A stretch of DNA of 55,301 nt, from positions 1 through 55,301 of the forward strand of contig CAIOSP010000142.1 in assembly GCA_903861005.1 (NCBI GenBank). Reading direction: 5' to 3'. Below, piece after piece: positions 15,294-23,359 of this stretch. The translations under genes were made by a program, and so were the position numbers. The notes beneath the pieces are model-generated. The model saw only the letters and a program-made list of their open reading frames with translations, was not told the origin of the DNA and searched no databases. The first letter of the stretch is position 1, and each line of letters opens with the position of its first letter. The stretch is from an uncultured Pseudomonadota bacterium (GTDB lineage Bacteria; Myxococcota_A; UBA796; GCA-2862545).

Positions 15294-15334
15294 TTGCTGA
15301 TCGGGGGTTCTTCCTTTATATTGAACGTACGTTC
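15294..15334 (+). promoter_or_regulatory. Promoter of the hydroxylase gene with TetR-type operator
   Basis: Candidate -35 TTGCTG (15294-15299), 17-base spacer, -10 TATATT (15317-15322), in an AT-rich patch that stands out in this DNA. Immediately downstream and touching the -10 is a perfect 12-bp palindrome GAACGTACGTTC (15323-15334), which would cover the start site. Palindromes of this type are typical operators of TetR/FadR-like repressors that sense acyl chains or hydrophobic compounds. No TetR-family gene lies in the window. Confidence 0.65.
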
Positions 15335-15360
15335 GGTAATCTGAAGCGACGGAGCGTCTG

Positions 15361-17592
15361 ATGAGCGTCGGCCCTGCAGCCCAAGGTGCGCACACCGCGA
15401 CGATCAACGGTCGGAAGATCCGCGTGGAGCCCAAGGAGACGCTGCTCCAGGCCGCGCTCCGCGAAGGCGTCGCGTTCCCGAACAGCTGCCGCGTGGGCGG
15501 GTGTGCCACCTGCAAGTGCCGGCTGGTCGAGGGTGAGGTCAAGGAGCTGACCGAGTCGACGTACTTGCTGTCGGACGAGGAGTTGGACGCGCGAACCATC
15601 CTGGCCTGCCAGAGCGTGCCGCAGACCGACGTGACGATCGAGGTCGCGCTGAAGGACGGCGCTCGTCGCGTCGCCAGAGGCGTCGTCACCGCCAAGGAGT
15701 CGCTGACCGCAGACATCGCGCGGCTGCACGTGCAACTCGACGCGCCGCTCGACTACAAGCCAGGTCAGTTCGCCAACCTTCGGCTCGGATCGCTGCCAGG
15801 CCTTTCGCGCAGCTACTCGTTCGCCACCCCGCCGCGCGTGGACGGGCAGCTCACGTTCTTCGTGCGCAAGGTGCCAGGCGGCGCGTTCTCCACGCGCGTG
15901 GTCGACCACGACGTAGTCGGTGAGTCGATCACGGTGGAGGGGCCCGCGGGTGTGTTCGTGCTTCGCCCCGGCGAGGCGCCGCTGATCTTCGTGGCGGGCG
16001 GCAGCGGGCTGGCGCCGGTGCTGTCGATTCTGCGCGCCGCGGTGGACGCGGGCGACGCGCGCCCGGCGACGCTGCTGTTCGGCGCGCGCACCCAGGCAGA
16101 CCTGTACGCGCAAGACGAGATCGACGCGATCGCCAAGGCGTGGCGCGGGTCGTTCACTTTTGTGCCGGTGCTGTCGGACACGGCCGCGGACACCGCGTGG
16201 GCGGGCGCCCGAGGCATGGTGGCGGACCACCTGGCGCCCTACGTGGTCGAGGGGGCGCACGCCTACCTGTGCGGGCCGCCGCCCATGGTCGACGCGGCGG
16301 AGTCGGCGCTGCGCGCGCGCGGCGTGTCCAAGCAGCACATCCACGCGGACCGCTTCACCACGCGCAAGGAGCTGGTCTCGGCCGCACCCGCGCCGCAGGT
16401 CGACGCGCGGGTGGCTGGGGTGTTGGACTACCTCAAGTACTTCCTGTTCCACGGGATCGGCGCGTACGCGGTGTGGGGCATCCTGGCGGGCGGGAGCGCG
16501 ACGTACATCGGCCTGTTCGGGATCATCGTCGCGTACATGCTGGGCGACGGGCTGCTGGGGGACGACACGTCCACGCCGCGTTTCACGCGCCCCCGCATCC
16601 TCACCGTGCAGCTGTGGATGGCGCTGCCGCTGCTCTGCGTGATCGTTTTCGCGTCGCTGTGGATGGTGTCACCCGGAGATCCGCTGGGCTTTGGCGCGTG
16701 GGCCTCGTCGCTCACCGGCGTCGATCTGCTCGCGTCGCGCGCGGCGACGACGTTCGGCGAGCACGTCGCGGCGGGCGTGATCACCGGGCTGATGATCGGG
16801 CTCGTCGGCACGATCCCCGGGCATGAGCTGACGCACCGGACGTGGGATCCGATCTCGCTGACGATCGGGCGCTGGCTGCTCGCGTTCAGCTTCGACACCA
16901 TCTTCTCGATCGAGCACGTCTTCGGGCACCACCGCTACGTGTCGACGATCGACGATCCGGCGACCGCGCCGCGCGGGCGCAGCGTGTACGTCCACGTCGT
17001 GGCGTCGACGATCAAGGGCAACGTCAGCGCGTGGAAGATCGAGACGCGCCGCCTGGAGCGCAAGCGCCTCGCGGTGTTCAGCGTGCACAACGTGTTCCTG
17101 CGTGGGCAGGCGATGAGCGCGCTGCTGCTGGTCCTCGCATTCGCGATCGGCGGGTGGAGCGCGATCGGGTACTTCGTGGCCTGCGGGCTGTGGGGCAAGT
17201 CGCTCTTGGAGATCGTGAACTACATGGAGCACTACGGCATGGTGCGCGATCCCGACGTGCCCGTGCAGCCGCGCCACTCCTGGAACACCAACCGGCGCAT
17301 CAGCAGCTGGGCGATGTTCAACCTGACGCGGCACTCGCACCACCACGCCCAGGGTGAGGTCGCGTACCAGGATCTGCGGCCCATGCCCGAGGCGCCGATG
17401 ATGATCAACGGCTACCTCACGACCATCCTGGTCACGCTGGTGCCGCCGCTCTGGCACGCGCTGATGACGCCCAAGGTCCTGGCGTGGGATCGCGAGTACG
17501 CGACCGACGACGAGAAGGTCCTCGCGGCGCGCGCGAACGCCCGCAGCGGCATGCGCGCCTTCCAGCAGACGGGCGCGTCGGCCGCCAAGTAG
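15361..17592 (+). CDS. Self-sufficient AlkB/XylM-type hydroxylase fused to ferredoxin-NAD(P)H reductase
   Basis: 743 residues, combining two proteins that are usually separate. Residues about 11-95: plant-type [2Fe-2S] ferredoxin with Cys43, 48, 51 and 83. Residues 100-335: FNR-type reductase with flavin motif R-S-Y-S-F-A (150-155), G-G-S-G-L-A-P (213-219) and C-G-P-P-P-M (304-309). Residues about 355-715: integral-membrane di-iron hydroxylase with the AlkB histidine boxes H-E-L-T-H (488-492), E-H-V-F-G-H-H (518-524), N-Y-M-E-H-Y-G (620-626) and R-H-S-H-H-H (657-662), between several membrane segments. The order equals XylA followed by XylM. Expected role: NAD(P)H-driven terminal hydroxylation of alkanes, fatty acyl chains or alkylbenzenes at the inner membrane. 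GGAG precedes the ATG by six bases. Confidence 0.9.
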   Translation: MSVGPAAQGAHTATINGRKIRVEPKETLLQAALREGVAFPNSCRVGGCATCKCRLVEGEVKELTESTYLLSDEELDARTILACQSVPQTDVTIEVALKDGARRVARGVVTAKESLTADIARLHVQLDAPLDYKPGQFANLRLGSLPGLSRSYSFATPPRVDGQLTFFVRKVPGGAFSTRVVDHDVVGESITVEGPAGVFVLRPGEAPLIFVAGGSGLAPVLSILRAAVDAGDARPATLLFGARTQADLYAQDEIDAIAKAWRGSFTFVPVLSDTAADTAWAGARGMVADHLAPYVVEGAHAYLCGPPPMVDAAESALRARGVSKQHIHADRFTTRKELVSAAPAPQVDARVAGVLDYLKYFLFHGIGAYAVWGILAGGSATYIGLFGIIVAYMLGDGLLGDDTSTPRFTRPRILTVQLWMALPLLCVIVFASLWMVSPGDPLGFGAWASSLTGVDLLASRAATTFGEHVAAGVITGLMIGLVGTIPGHELTHRTWDPISLTIGRWLLAFSFDTIFSIEHVFGHHRYVSTIDDPATAPRGRSVYVHVVASTIKGNVSAWKIETRRLERKRLAVFSVHNVFLRGQAMSALLLVLAFAIGGWSAIGYFVACGLWGKSLLEIVNYMEHYGMVRDPDVPVQPRHSWNTNRRISSWAMFNLTRHSHHHAQGEVAYQDLRPMPEAPMMINGYLTTILVTLVPPLWHALMTPKVLAWDREYATDDEKVLAARANARSGMRAFQQTGASAAK

Positions 17593-17604
17593 CGGCGAGC
17601 AGCG

Positions 17605-18228
17605 CTACCTGGGCTTGAGCGCGAGCCCGGTGAACATGTGGCCGACGAAGCGCGGTGACCCCTCCGCGTAGGCCGCGTCCTGCTCCGCGTGCACAAAGCC
17701 CGCGTCGTGGATCAGCTGCGCGATCGGACGGTTGAGGTGGCAGCCGCCCGCGAATTGCTTCCAGGTGGGCGTGATGCGGTGCTGCCACGCGGCGACGCCC
17801 GCGTCCGGGGCCAGGCCGTGCTCTGCGTAGATCAGCGCTCCGCCGGGCTTGAGCACGCGCCACATCTGGGCGAGCGCCGCCGGCGCGTCGGGGATGGTGC
17901 AGAGCGTGTACGTGAGCAGCACGGTGTCGACGCTGTTGTCAGCCAGGGGGATCTGCTCGCCGGGCAGGTCCAGCCACTCCACCGGCACCGGAGACGTCGC
18001 GAGGTTGCGGCGGGCGCGCCGTCGCATCCCCGCCGACGGCTCCAGCGCGTAGACCTTCTCGACCAGCGCCGGATCATACAGCGCGAAGTTGATCCCGGAT
18101 CCCGCGCCGACCTCCAGCACCACGCCCGCGCAGCGCGGCACGGCGCGCGCACGCATCTTCATCACCAGCGGCGACGAGCACACGGCGTGGATGACGATCG
18201 GGAGGACGTGGTCGTCGTACAGGCCCAT
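17605..18228 (-). CDS. Class I SAM-dependent methyltransferase (type 11/METTL7-like)
   Basis: 207 residues. SAM-binding motif L-E-V-G-A-G-S-G-I-N, acidic ribose-binding region A-L-E-P-S, then D-T-V-L-L-T-Y-T-L-C-T-I and W-R-V-L-K-P-G-G-A-L, all in the usual order for Methyltransf_11 proteins. The end G-C-H-L-N-R-P-I followed by a helix and G-H-M-F-T-G-L-A resembles the METTL7-like small methyltransferases, which may act on lipophilic thiols or phospholipids. The substrate is not readable. The gene ends 12 bases from the convergent hydroxylase stop. Confidence 0.85.
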   Translation of the reverse strand: MGLYDDHVLPIVIHAVCSSPLVMKMRARAVPRCAGVVLEVGAGSGINFALYDPALVEKVYALEPSAGMRRRARRNLATSPVPVEWLDLPGEQIPLADNSVDTVLLTYTLCTIPDAPAALAQMWRVLKPGGALIYAEHGLAPDAGVAAWQHRITPTWKQFAGGCHLNRPIAQLIHDAGFVHAEQDAAYAEGSPRFVGHMFTGLALKPR

Positions 18229-18349
18229 GAGGCGCTCCGGCGTGTGGACGCCACGCCCAGCGTAGCCGACGCGGCGGGCCCGATCACGCCGCGCGGTGGT
18301 GATCGCGGGTTGGCGCGGCCGGTGCTAGAACACAGCAGGAGGGACCCGC

Positions 18350-18778
18350 ATGAGGCGCTACGCGCTGCTGCTCGCGCTGCTCGCCTGTCACGGAGGCTCC
18401 AAGCCCGACGACACCGACGTCGATCCGGACGACACCGACGTGCTCGACACCGACGTGCTCGACACCGACGTGCTCGACACCGCGGTCGACGACACGGACG
18501 TCGCGGACACCGACGTGTTGGACACGGCCCCCCTGTCGGTGAGCTGCGGGCAGGAGGTCTGCGACGGCGCGACCCAGTTCTGCCTGACGTCGATCCCCGG
18601 CCAACGACCGGACACCGGCCTGCCGCCGCCCGACTACACCGACTGCGTCGCGCTCCCCGCGGCCTGCCAGGATGACGTGTCCTGCGCCTGCCTGGTGACC
18701 GAGGGCGCCATCCCAGCGTTCGCGGAGTGCTCCGGCGACGCGACGACCGGGCTGTCGGCCCTCATCGCCTACCCGTAG
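18350..18778 (+). CDS. Small lipoprotein with Asp-Thr repeat linker
   Basis: 142 residues. Very short signal peptide M-R-R-Y-A-L-L-L-A-L-L-A-C with lipobox Cys13. Residues about 20-60 are an Asp/Thr/Val repeat (D-T-D-V-L units) that probably forms a flexible, highly acidic stalk. The C-terminal ~80 residues contain eight cysteines in C-G-Q-E-V-C, F-C, D-C, A-C and C-A-C patterns, suggesting a compact disulfide-bonded domain. AGGAGGGACCCGC directly before the ATG fixes the start. No family recognised. Confidence 0.7.
   Translation: MRRYALLLALLACHGGSKPDDTDVDPDDTDVLDTDVLDTDVLDTAVDDTDVADTDVLDTAPLSVSCGQEVCDGATQFCLTSIPGQRPDTGLPPPDYTDCVALPAACQDDVSCACLVTEGAIPAFAECSGDATTGLSALIAYP
18431..18475 (+). 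repeat. Three perfect tandem 15-bp units coding D-T-D-V-L
   Basis: GACACCGACGTGCTC occurs three times without a mismatch, with diverged units before and after. Because the unit is a multiple of three, gain or loss of copies keeps the frame and changes stalk length. Confidence 0.9.
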
Positions 18779-18898
18779 CGGCGACTTGGCGCGCTCACGG
18801 CGCGTGGTGGCGGGAGTCACGTGCGGGGAGCTCCGAGCGCGCTCGGCGTGGCGGCGCGCCGCGAACCGGGCGACGTTGCGCCGGTCGCGGAGGTTGGC

Positions 18899-20107
18899 AT
18901 GTTGGAGCTGCGCACAGGTCGTTGGGGTGCTTGGGCGGCGTGGGCCGCGCTCGTGGTCGGCTGCGCGGCGCCAGGCGACGATGAGCCTGCGGCCACGGAG
19001 CCGAGCCTGGAGGGCTTTCGTCAGGTGGTGCCCGGCGACGGCATCCCCGCCGAGCTCCCCATCCAGGACGCGAACAACAACCTGTCGATCGCGCGCTTCG
19101 ACGGTCGCCTGTTCCTGGCGTGGCGCACGGCGCCGTCGCACTTTGCCAGCGAACAGACCGAGATGCTCGTTGCGTCGACCACGGACGAGGTGACGTGGCG
19201 CTTCGAGGGCCGCTTCGCGCTGGGCCGCGACGTGCGGGAGCCGCAGCTGGTCCCCACCGACGACGGCCTGTGGTTCTATTTCGCGCGGCTGGGCATCACG
19301 GTGGTGGACTTTGAGCCGGGCGGCGTGGTCCGCACCCGCTACAACGGCCCCGGGGACTGGACGGAGCCCGAGCCGTTCGGCCCGCCTGATCTGGTCGCGT
19401 GGCGCATCGACAAACTCTCGGACGGGCGCTTCCACCTGTTCGGCTACACCGGCGGCGCCGCCGAGTACGGCACCACCTACGAGCCGATCGAGGTGCACTG
19501 GCTGGCGAGCGACGACGGCGTGAACTGGGTCAACGGCTCGGGCGCCGACACCGACGTGGTGCTGTCGGGCGGCGGGTCTGAGACCTCCGCGCAGCTGATG
19601 GCCGACGGCAGCCTGGTGGCGGTCGTACGCAGCGAGGAGGGCGACCCGGACGGCACGGGGTTCGGCAGCCTGATCTGCTCGGCGCCCGCGGACGATCTGG
19701 GCACCTGGACCTGCGCCCATGACGACCGCAAGTACGACTCGCCGCTGCTGCTCCGCCACGGCGACGACCTGTGGCTGATAGGTCGACGTCAGGTCGAGTA
19801 CGACGGGCGCTTTGACCTGGGCATGCCGCGCGACTGGGCGATCAACCACCTGGACTACCTGGCCCGCTACTCGGGCACGCCCAAGCGCTGCAGCGTGTGG
19901 TCGGTGGACGGCGCGACGCGCTCGGTCCGCCTGGCGTTCGACCTGCCGAGCCTGGGCGACACCTGCTTCCCCGACGCGGTGGAGGACGGCGACGACGCCT
20001 TCCTGGTCTACAACTACAGCAACGATCCGGACGGCCCGGAGATGACGTGGCTGCAGGGCCAGCTCTCGCCGACCCACCTGTACCGCCAGCGGCTGCTGGT
20101 CCCGTAG
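18899..20107 (+). CDS. Lipoprotein with sialidase-like beta-propeller
   Basis: 402 residues. The signal peptide ends V-V-G-C-A, a clear lipobox. The mature chain shows propeller-type strand patterns: L-S-I-A-R-F-D-G-R-L-F-L-A-W-R-T, then S-T-T-D-E-V-T-W (an Asp-box-like S-x-D-x-x-x-T-W), then R-E-P-Q-L-V and W-L-A-S-D-D-G-V-N-W. The repeated S-D-D-G-x-x-W motif is typical of sialidase/exo-alpha-sialidase folds and of glycan-binding relatives. A complete arginine triad could not be assigned, so catalytic activity is open. GGAGGTTGGC before this ATG decides the start over the longer frame. Confidence 0.7.
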   Translation: MLELRTGRWGAWAAWAALVVGCAAPGDDEPAATEPSLEGFRQVVPGDGIPAELPIQDANNNLSIARFDGRLFLAWRTAPSHFASEQTEMLVASTTDEVTWRFEGRFALGRDVREPQLVPTDDGLWFYFARLGITVVDFEPGGVVRTRYNGPGDWTEPEPFGPPDLVAWRIDKLSDGRFHLFGYTGGAAEYGTTYEPIEVHWLASDDGVNWVNGSGADTDVVLSGGGSETSAQLMADGSLVAVVRSEEGDPDGTGFGSLICSAPADDLGTWTCAHDDRKYDSPLLLRHGDDLWLIGRRQVEYDGRFDLGMPRDWAINHLDYLARYSGTPKRCSVWSVDGATRSVRLAFDLPSLGDTCFPDAVEDGDDAFLVYNYSNDPDGPEMTWLQGQLSPTHLYRQRLLVP

Positions 20108-20117
20108 GGCGCGCCGC

Positions 20118-20924
20118 TCAGTCCTGCTGGACCCGCACGTCGATCGACAGCAGCTGCGCTTCGGTGCGCGGCAGCTCGATCAGCAGGGCGGGCAGGTCGT
20201 AGCCGGGAACCGACACGCTCAGCGTGTGCGGGCGGTCGGTCGACGGCGTGGCAAACACGGCCAGCGCGACACCGTCGGAGTCCGGCAGGCAGCGCTGCAG
20301 CGACGGATTGCTCACGGCGAGCGTGTCGTCGAGGAGGTGGAGCTCCAACCCGGGCGTGCAGGTGGGCGTGGCCGCGGCGGTGTCGACCTGATGGTAGGCC
20401 TCGCACACCGAGCCGACGCAGCGTCGCACGCGCACCACGATGGGCAGCGCTGTCGACACGTCCAAGTACGACGGCGACGCGGAGGGCACGCCGATGGTCG
20501 TGAGGTCCGCCGCGCTGAGCACGGTGCGCCAGGGGGCGTCGCCGAACGCGCCACGGAGCTGGACGCTGCGCTCGGTCGGGCGGAACGCGCGGCCTTTGCT
20601 GGAGCCCTCGGTGCCGGGCGCCAGGATCGAGCTGCCGCCGTCACCGAGCGACACGTCGACGCTGCGGGTGTCGTCGCGGAAGGTGGCGCGCACGCCGCAC
20701 GCGTCGTCCGTGACCTGCACGGGCGGCGCGAAGGTGTCGCGCAGCGTGGGTACGCTGTCCGGGCCCGTTGCGGGTTCGACGACGAAGGTGGAGCGCAGGG
20801 CGCGGCACACCGGCCCCGGGCTGCTGCGCAGGGAGACCTCGACCGTCTGGCCCTTGCCGCCGGCGCGCGCGGAGGCGGGGACGAGCGCCATGGAGACAAA
20901 CAGGAGCGCGGCGGTGGACCTCAT
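20118..20924 (-). CDS. Exported protein of unknown function, coupled to pseudokinase gene
   Basis: 268 residues. Signal peptide M-R-S-T-A-A-L-L-F-V-S-M-A-L-V with cleavage near A-R-A-G, no lipobox. The mature part is beta-rich with scattered cysteines (P-V-C-R-A, D-A-C-G-V, R-R-C-V-G-S-V-C, T-C-T-P, R-C-L-P) that may form disulfides. No known domain recognised. The ATG overlaps the stop of the upstream pseudokinase gene (ATGA) with GGAGG ahead, so the two are translationally coupled and probably act together across the membrane. Confidence 0.65.
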   Translation of the reverse strand: MRSTAALLFVSMALVPASARAGGKGQTVEVSLRSSPGPVCRALRSTFVVEPATGPDSVPTLRDTFAPPVQVTDDACGVRATFRDDTRSVDVSLGDGGSSILAPGTEGSSKGRAFRPTERSVQLRGAFGDAPWRTVLSAADLTTIGVPSASPSYLDVSTALPIVVRVRRCVGSVCEAYHQVDTAAATPTCTPGLELHLLDDTLAVSNPSLQRCLPDSDGVALAVFATPSTDRPHTLSVSVPGYDLPALLIELPRTEAQLLSIDVRVQQD

Positions 20925-23194
20925 GGCGCACCTCCAATCGCGGCCAGTCGTCGGGGATCGCAGCTCTGCAGCGCGTGACCCGCGTCCGTGCAGGTGGCGC
21001 AGACGCCGCGCCAGTCGCTGGCCAGCTTGCGCTGGTCCTCCGCCATCATGGCGACCCATACGTGCTCGGCGGCGTCGCAGCGCGCGCCCCGATCCGGACC
21101 GGCCGCGTCTTGCGCCGCGCTGAAGCGGCTGGTCGCCACCTGCGCGACCGCGGCGCTGAACGTCGGACCGTAGGCGCCGCCAGACCCGCGACGCGCGCGC
21201 GCCAGGAACGGTGCGAGCCGGTTGGTTCCGTCCAGCCAGCTTACGAAGGTGGTGAGCGTAGGGGAGTCGGCGGTGGACACGGCCGCGCGCAGCGGACCGA
21301 ACGTGGAGTTGCCTTTCTCGGCTAGCATCGCGTCGATCTCGCCGCCGTGGCCGTTCGGGCTGCTGACGACGCCGCGCACACGCGAAAGGTCGTCGACCGT
21401 GTACCAGGGGAGCGGCGCGACGGCGTCGATCCAGGGGGACGGCGCGGGCGGGCCCGCCGCCGCCGCGGGAGCGACGGGCGACGCGGTCACAGACGCCAGC
21501 CCAATCTGCGGCGGCGGCGCATCCGTCGTGCTCGTCGGGGCGCGCGCCGACGAGCGCGGGCCAGGCGGGGGCAGGTCGCGCGTGGTCGTGTCGCGCGGAG
21601 CGGCGGCTGGGGCGTCGCGGGTGACGTTCACGTGCGGGTGCGTCGCCTCGTGGAGCACAGGCGGCGGCCGAGTCGCGGGCGGCGTGGCCGTGGGGGGCGG
21701 CGCAGGAGGCGCCGCGACCACGGGCTCTGGTGCGGGGGGCTGGGCCTCGACGGGAGCGGACGCCACCGTCGGCGGCGTGACGTCCGCGACGGGCGGCGCA
21801 TGGGTTGGCTCGTGCTTGCCGAGCAGGGACTGCCAGCCGATGGTGCCGCCGCCTCCGACCAAGGCGAGCACCACGACCGCCGCCAGCCCAACCTTCCAGC
21901 CAGAGGAGGATGGCGCGGGCTTGGCCGCGTTGGCGACGGGAGCCGAATTCGCCGAAGGCGCGGGCTTGGCCGCGGCGGCCGGACGAGCGCTCTCAGGCAC
22001 CGGCGTCTCGACCGGCTCGGGCGCGGCGACCGGCGGGGGAGCCACGTCGAGTGAAGGGGCGGGGAGCGGCGGTCGGGCGCTGTGGTCCACGCCGGGGGAC
22101 GGCTGAACCAGCAGCAGCGGCGCGATGGTGGCGCCGCTGCGCTCGGGCGAGGAGCCGTTGGCCCACACGGGCGGGCCGGAAGCCGCCGCGAGCGCTGCCA
22201 TCGAGCCGCTCTGGCCGGGCTGGGTCAGATCGTGCTCGTCGATGGGGGCCAGATCGTCGATCGGCTCATGGAAGTCGGCGTGGGGCGCGTCGCGCAGCTT
22301 GGCCATGCGCGCGCGCAGCGCCTCGGCGGCGTCGGTGCCCGCCAGCAGGCCGGCCAGCGCGGTCGCGAGGGCGCCGGCGCTCGCGTAGCGCTGCGCTGGG
22401 TCGTGGTGGACGCAGTGCAGGAGCACGTCCGCCAAGCCCATGCGGCGCTTGTCGAGCTTGTCCGCGCGGGCCTCGGTGAGGAAGTCCTCCAGGCGCGTGC
22501 CGCGCAGGGGCTTGGAGCGGCCGGCGGCCTTCTCCAGCAACACGTCGCCCTCGACCAGCTGGTAGAGGATGCAGCCCAGGCTGAACACGTCCGACGGGGG
22601 GATCGAGCGGCCGTCGTAGCGCTCGGGCGCCACGAAGTAGGGCGTGCCGGTGGGGCGTCCGGGGTTGGCGGCGGGCAGGTGCGCATCGAGCGTGTGGGCG
22701 ATGCCCAGCTCCATCACCTTGACCTGGCCATCCCAGGTCACGAGGAGCCCGCCTGGGGTGAGGTGCGCGTGCACATAGTCCGCGTGGTGCAGCGCGCTGA
22801 CGCCGGCCGCCGCCTGACGGACCACCTCGACCGCCTCCTCCAGCAGCAGCGACGTGGTCAACGTGCTGGCGGGGATGCCCCCGATCATGTCGAACTCGAC
22901 GTACGGGACGTCCTCGAAGGCGCCGACGGCCCGCACACCGACGAGGTTGTCGTGGTGCAGGGTGGTCAGGATGGCCCAGTCCGGGCGCATCCAGTCGGTC
23001 GGCGCCAAGCTGACCTGCCGCATGATGGAGAGCTGCGCGGGCGTGGGCACCTGCACGGCGAACGAGGCGGGCTCGGCCTCGCTATGCGAGGCGGACAGGG
23101 CGATGCCCATATGTCCTGCCCCCAACACGCCATGTAGCCAAAAAGGACCCCATCCCCTTGGGAAGGAGTCGCTCGTCGTTGGTGCGGTCCCCAT
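20921..23194 (-). CDS. Membrane-anchored Ser/Thr pseudokinase
   Basis: 757 residues. Residues about 15-290 have a Hanks-type kinase fold: glycine loop G-V-L-G-A-G-H-M-G (22-30), V-A-P-E (188-191) and D-V-F-S-L-G (202-207). The catalytic residues are all replaced: the VAIK lysine is Gln48 (F-A-V-Q), HRD reads H-A-H (142-144) with Lys and Asn of the catalytic loop also lost, and DFG reads E-L-G (162-164). It is therefore expected to be inactive as a kinase and to act as a binding or scaffold domain. A Pro/Ala-rich linker precedes one membrane segment (about 433-455), then a Pro-rich external stretch and a C-terminal domain with C-A-T-C and late cysteines. The start is the ATG nearest the kinase domain. 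Confidence 0.8.
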   Translation of the reverse strand: MGTAPTTSDSFPRGWGPFWLHGVLGAGHMGIALSASHSEAEPASFAVQVPTPAQLSIMRQVSLAPTDWMRPDWAILTTLHHDNLVGVRAVGAFEDVPYVEFDMIGGIPASTLTTSLLLEEAVEVVRQAAAGVSALHHADYVHAHLTPGGLLVTWDGQVKVMELGIAHTLDAHLPAANPGRPTGTPYFVAPERYDGRSIPPSDVFSLGCILYQLVEGDVLLEKAAGRSKPLRGTRLEDFLTEARADKLDKRRMGLADVLLHCVHHDPAQRYASAGALATALAGLLAGTDAAEALRARMAKLRDAPHADFHEPIDDLAPIDEHDLTQPGQSGSMAALAAASGPPVWANGSSPERSGATIAPLLLVQPSPGVDHSARPPLPAPSLDVAPPPVAAPEPVETPVPESARPAAAAKPAPSANSAPVANAAKPAPSSSGWKVGLAAVVVLALVGGGGTIGWQSLLGKHEPTHAPPVADVTPPTVASAPVEAQPPAPEPVVAAPPAPPPTATPPATRPPPVLHEATHPHVNVTRDAPAAAPRDTTTRDLPPPGPRSSARAPTSTTDAPPPQIGLASVTASPVAPAAAAGPPAPSPWIDAVAPLPWYTVDDLSRVRGVVSSPNGHGGEIDAMLAEKGNSTFGPLRAAVSTADSPTLTTFVSWLDGTNRLAPFLARARRGSGGAYGPTFSAAVAQVATSRFSAAQDAAGPDRGARCDAAEHVWVAMMAEDQRKLASDWRGVCATCTDAGHALQSCDPRRLAAIGGAP

Positions 23195-23359
23195 GCATCG
23201 CCCTCGCGCTGTGCACGATATCGCATTTTGGGTCTGCGCAACGGGGGCGCGCGTGGGGAGGGCGTTCGCGGCGTCTTCTGCGGGTCCTCGCAAATTCGGG
23301 GTGGATGGCGCTCACCCGCCAGGAATAGAGTCGAGCCCTCGACTCACTGTGGTGGCTGT

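Noticed and set aside
21222-22106. Plus-strand Gly/Ala-rich frame inside the pseudokinase gene
   Set aside because: It is the antisense of the Pro/Ala-rich linker; low-complexity translation without a start signal.
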